Of a stretch of DNA of 64,000 bases, positions 60,954-64,000 are shown in pieces. The first letter of the stretch is position 1, and every line of letters begins with the position of its first letter. The translations under genes and the position numbers were made by a program. The DNA comes from Nematopogon swammerdamellus (Eukaryota; Arthropoda; Insecta; Lepidoptera; Adelidae), in contig OX336345.1 in assembly GCA_946902875.1 (NCBI GenBank), positions 22,537,395 to 22,601,394 on the forward strand. Reading direction: 5' to 3'. A model generated the notes under the pieces. The model saw only the letters and a list, made by a program, of their open reading frames with translations, ran no database searches and was not told the DNA's origin.

Positions 60954-61425
60954 TGACGGATGTGAACGCTTTAGGAAGTTTAGTTTTTGCAGAATCGAGC
61001 ATTTTGTGAATGTCGTTCGAGTGAACTATTTCTTTTGCACTACTTTCATTGTTTTTTGTTTTTTGACGGAGAAAACGTCTCGGATTTCGGGTGATATGAA
61101 GTGGCTATAGACTGGTGTACTCAAAATTCGATAAACTGAAATGATGTACATTTTTTTGACATTGTCCCTAATATTTGGAATTCGCTTCCCAACTAACATT
61201 ATGGTGTTAAGACAGGCGTTATTAATACCTGTTTAATAGAGGCCCATTCGTATACTGGTTAAGGTTCTTTAGTGACTTTACAATAGCGTTAGTAAGTGCT
61301 ATATAAGGGTGGGACAAGAGCTCTACAGTAGTGTGACGCGTTATATTAATCCAATATAGCATTTTAAGATCTAAAAAATCTGCCGTTAGCACCAATTCGT
61401 TTGTTGGACTGAAAAGTGATTACAA
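60954..61425. other. No recognised gene
   Basis: Unassigned. The frame 60916-61110 starts inside the Transib end and is not a gene. Confidence 0.4.
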
Positions 61426-61431
61426 ATTTAA

Positions 61432-61827
61432 AAAACCCCCGACCCTTAAAAAGCAAAAAATAATTTCCGTTTACTTACTTAAAGGAGTCGGGAGACCGCT
61501 AAGTAAATTCCCGCGCAGCTCTGAGTTTTATATTTTATTTACTTAGCGGTCCCCCGACTCCTTTAAGTAAGTAAACGGAAATTATTTTTTGCTTTTTAAG
61601 GGTCGGGGGTTTTTTAAATTTGTAATTTAACTTTTATTTCAAGCTTTTTAAAAGAAACCGCATGAAAATCGGTCCACTTTTTAAGATAATAATTTTTTTT
61701 ATTACTTAATTACTTGATTACTTGATTACAAACATAGCTAAGAACCATCCCGATTAAACAAGCTTCCTAATAAAAAAAACCGCATCCAAATCGGTCCATC
61801 CGTTTGGGAGCTACGATGCCACAGACA

Positions 61828-61868
<41 letters not shown>

Positions 61869-61903
61869 AACTTATAACACCCCTCCGTTTTTTGCGTCGG
61901 GGG
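61432..61903. mobile_element. TTAA-flanked piggyBac-like element, copy 4
   Basis: TTAA at 61428-61431 and 61904-61907. It is the reverse arrangement of 52342-52809: palindrome first (CCCCCGACCCTTAAAAAGC ... GGGTCGGGGG), then AACCGCATGAAAATCGGTCC, GGGAGCTACGATGCCACAGA, a (CA)n run (61830-61864) and GCGTCGGGGG. The palindrome extends a few bases past the left TTAA (ATTACAAATTT on both arms), so the left boundary is slightly uncertain. Confidence 0.78.
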
Positions 61904-61909
61904 TTAAAA

Positions 61910-62920
61910 AGGCCAATTTCCATTGAAAAAAAAAGTTTAGTAAAATTATGGCGTATCGATACATAGTACGTTAAATTTGAGGTCTTGTTACTGACATAAG
62001 TCCGTCTTTGTTTTAATCATTATAACGGACGATGACAATAACAAAAACGTATCTTTGCAGTCAATATCGAATACATCAATGATACTATTTTCGCAGAATA
62101 CGGAGTCGAACCGCCCGTTCTAGACATGGAAAGCGGAACGACCGGCCAACCCCTCGCGACTGCAGAAACGGGAATGGAGAAAGTAGTTTGATGCCTTTTT
62201 GTCGGCATAACGTAGATACTAAATCATAGAACTAAAGGTTTTCTTTATTTATGAAGCTGTGTGACTAATAGCGAAGCTAGTTGCGCGACCAGTGCTGGAT
62301 TAGATATTATGAATATGTAAGAAGAATCGAAGTAAAGAAGCAAAAGTATCTCAAACCTAGAATAGAATAGAATAGAAACTCTTTATTACACACAAATTGA
62401 AGGAAGAACAGTAGTGATTTCTTCCAGCCAACCTTTGGGTGATGATGAGGAATAAAATACAGAGAAAGAAATACAAACGTAGATCTACAACAAGTAAATA
62501 AATCGGAAGGAGAAATAATCGATCATATTTTCACAACAACTAAGCCCCAAAACTTATCAACTGGAAATCTAGAATCTTGATAAAATCGTCGACAGTGAAA
62601 TAGAACTTATTGAAGACAGAATTAGAAGACGGAGTTGTGTCAGTAACGCGACAGCAAAAACCTAGAACACGTCGAGCTGAGACGATGCTGTCAGCTGTCA
62701 AAACAAACTGAGATGTCATCCCGCCTCCGCGTCCTTCAGCGTCATCTATTATGCCATAATTTAACTATGATTTAATACGTACGTCATTTCTAAGGACTAA
62801 CCCGAAATCTAAGGACATATCTCTTCTAATTCATGTGCCTACGTCAAAATGATAAATTATTTTTATCTCTCCTGCCTGCAGAGTTTGTTCCTTAATGTGA
62901 GAACTCCAAACAATTCGAGC
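61910..62920. other. Gene-poor spacer
   Basis: No gene recognised. A LINE 3' scrap on the minus strand at 62345-62455 (AGAATAGAATAGAAACTC, CCAGCCAACCTTTGGGTGAT) and a phrase at 62720-62757 shared with 47440-47475 are the only repeat matches. Confidence 0.4.
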
Positions 62921-62924
62921 TCTT

Positions 62925-63000
62925 TTCAAGCGACTTCCAAATAAAAAGGAGGAGTTTCTCAATTCGTCTGTATGTTTTTTTATTATTTCGAAAGTTATAG
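62925..63000 (+). repeat. AACCGACTTCC-type repeat start
   Basis: AGCGACTTCCAAATAAAAAG and GAGGAGTTTCTCAATTCGTC match the start of the repeat at 55999. Confidence 0.55.
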
Positions 63001-63164
63001 TGGTTGACAAGCGATCTTGGTAATTTTGCTCCCTGAAATTTTGTTGAGGACGGACAAAGTGCTGCAACAAAGCGTTCCTGGAAAACGCTTCAAAATCGAT
63101 ACGGCACAGAACTTGAGCATATGTAGAGTAGTCTAGTAGAGTAGACAAGTAGATTACAAAAAGT

Positions 63165-63720
63165 TTTAAAAAACATAAAACCGACTTCCTAAAAAAAAAA
63201 GGAAAACTAAAAAACTATTCAAAATAAAAATATAAAAACCGCCTTCAAAAATATATGAAATAAAAACCTAAAAAAAAAAAAACGAACCCTAGAGTTGAAG
63301 GCGGTGCTAAAAAGGCTACACAAATCACAAAGGATATTATCATCCACTCATGTTTTCTTTCATGCATCATTTTTGCTTGCTTTACAAATCACAAAGGATA
63401 TTATCATCCACTCATGTTTTCTTTCATGCATCATTTTTGCTTGCTTTAGCACCGCCTTCAACTCTAGGGTTCGTTTTTTTTTTTTTAGGTTTTTATTTCA
63501 TATATTTTTGAAGGCGGTTTTTATATTTTTATTTTGAATAGTTTTTTAGTTTTCCTTTTTTTTTTAGGAAGTCGGTTTTATGTTTTTTAAAACTTTTTTT
63601 TTATTTCACAGTTTTTTTTAGTAATTTTTTGCTATTAATGTACTCGGCGGAATCGCTCGGCCTTCGGCCTCGCGATTCCGCCTCGCTTTCCAATCCGATC
63701 TTGACCCAATTAAAATAGGA
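63165..63720. mobile_element. Foldback element J, copy 4, near-perfect palindrome
   Basis: The left arm (63165-63310, AACATAAAACCGACTTCCTA to AGAGTTGAAGGCGGTGCT) and right arm (63446-63595) are nearly perfect complements. The loop holds two direct copies of a 69-bp unit (ACAAATCACAAAGGATATTA, CATCCACTCATGTTTTCTTT). The distal end carries CTCGGCCTTCGGCCTCGCGA. The 80-codon frame here is a shadow. Confidence 0.82.
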
Positions 63721-63724
63721 CCAC

Positions 63725-64000
63725 GTCAGCTTCGATAGCTCAGTGGTGCAGACAGTCAACTGTCGCTATTGAATTTTAAGCAACGCTGGGTGCGGTCAGT
63801 ACTTAGATGGGTGACCGCTGACCGTTGGAGGCTGACCAAGGTTCGGATTCCTCGTAAAACTGTAAGTCCCTTCCCTCGTAATTTTACTTGGTGGTAGGGT
63901 TTAACCTTCCCGGGTTGGTACCACCGCACTGAATTAAACGTCGGTCGAAACGGCTATGTAAATAGTTTGTGTTTTCCGACCAGTTCAGTGTAGTCAGCAC
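63725..64000 (+). repeat. SINE B cut by window end
   Basis: GTCAGCTTCGATAGCTCAGT head, 5S-like segment 63776-63818 (TTAAGCAACGCTGGGTGCGG, GTACTTAGATGGGTGACCGC), B-box-like GGTTCGGATTCC, core GGTGGTAGGGTTTAACC and GTTTTCCGACCAGTTCAGTG. The 3' part lies beyond the window. Confidence 0.92.

Overview
This window reads as repeat-dense intergenic or intronic DNA from a moth or butterfly (Lepidoptera). The assignment rests on its repeat content: lepidopteran-type SINEs with long shared bodies, Jockey, RTE and CR1-like LINE tails, Helitron-like repeats ending near GCGGGCAAAAGCTAGT, TTAA-flanked foldback elements, and PyGGAC/GACA microsatellites. I recognise no intact host protein-coding gene, rRNA or functional tRNA. 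Most open frames are repeat decay or simple-sequence translation. There are no operons, CRISPR arrays or bacterial signals.

The best-preserved and most interesting unit is a Transib DNA transposon at 57810-60948. Transib transposases are the relatives from which the RAG1 core is thought to derive. Both ends start with CACAGTG, which is identical to the V(D)J recombination-signal heptamer. The element is bracketed by a perfect 5-bp GC-rich target duplication (CGGCG). Its terminal inverted repeats are unusually long (about 356 bp), and the left one is followed by a diverged second copy of its inner part. The transposase carries a long N-terminal region with 47-residue repeats and two catalytic aspartates of the DDE triad. 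It has one frameshift and lacks the zinc-binding region and third acidic residue, so this copy cannot encode an active enzyme.

Layout. 0-5.6 kb: LINE tails, SINE fragments, a GTGTA microsatellite, a MITE holding a SINE, and a second full SINE with an 11-bp target duplication. 5.6-9.2 kb: TTAA-flanked piggyBac-like elements, GTGCGAGTCG-type repeats with GGAC/GACA arrays, and a GC-rich single-copy stretch. 9.3-27 kb: Helitron-like copies, many SINEs, Jockey and RTE remnants, and 33-bp and 70-bp tandem repeats. 27.6-30.8 kb: a 109-bp satellite in two head-to-head arrays forming a 3-kb palindrome. 31-37 kb: a GC-rich block, an internally deleted mariner-type element and LINE tails. 37-46 kb: foldback elements, a duplicated 0.4-kb segment, 142-bp tandem repeats and a 1.07-kb palindromic minisatellite capped on both sides by Helitron-like ends. 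46-57 kb: SINEs, a hAT-like MITE with a perfect 8-bp duplication and a nested TTAA element. 57.1-61.9 kb: MITE, Transib and another TTAA element. 61.9-64 kb: sparse DNA, a large foldback and a SINE cut by the window edge.

The SINEs deserve attention as a set. One family has a head combining tRNA-like A and B boxes with a recognisable 5S rRNA internal segment. Another has a Ser/Leu-tRNA-like head, and a third has a head of unknown origin. All three share a related body around a GGTGGTA...GGTACCACC core, so the heads appear to have been exchanged. All family names here are pattern recognition from the sequence; no database search was possible.
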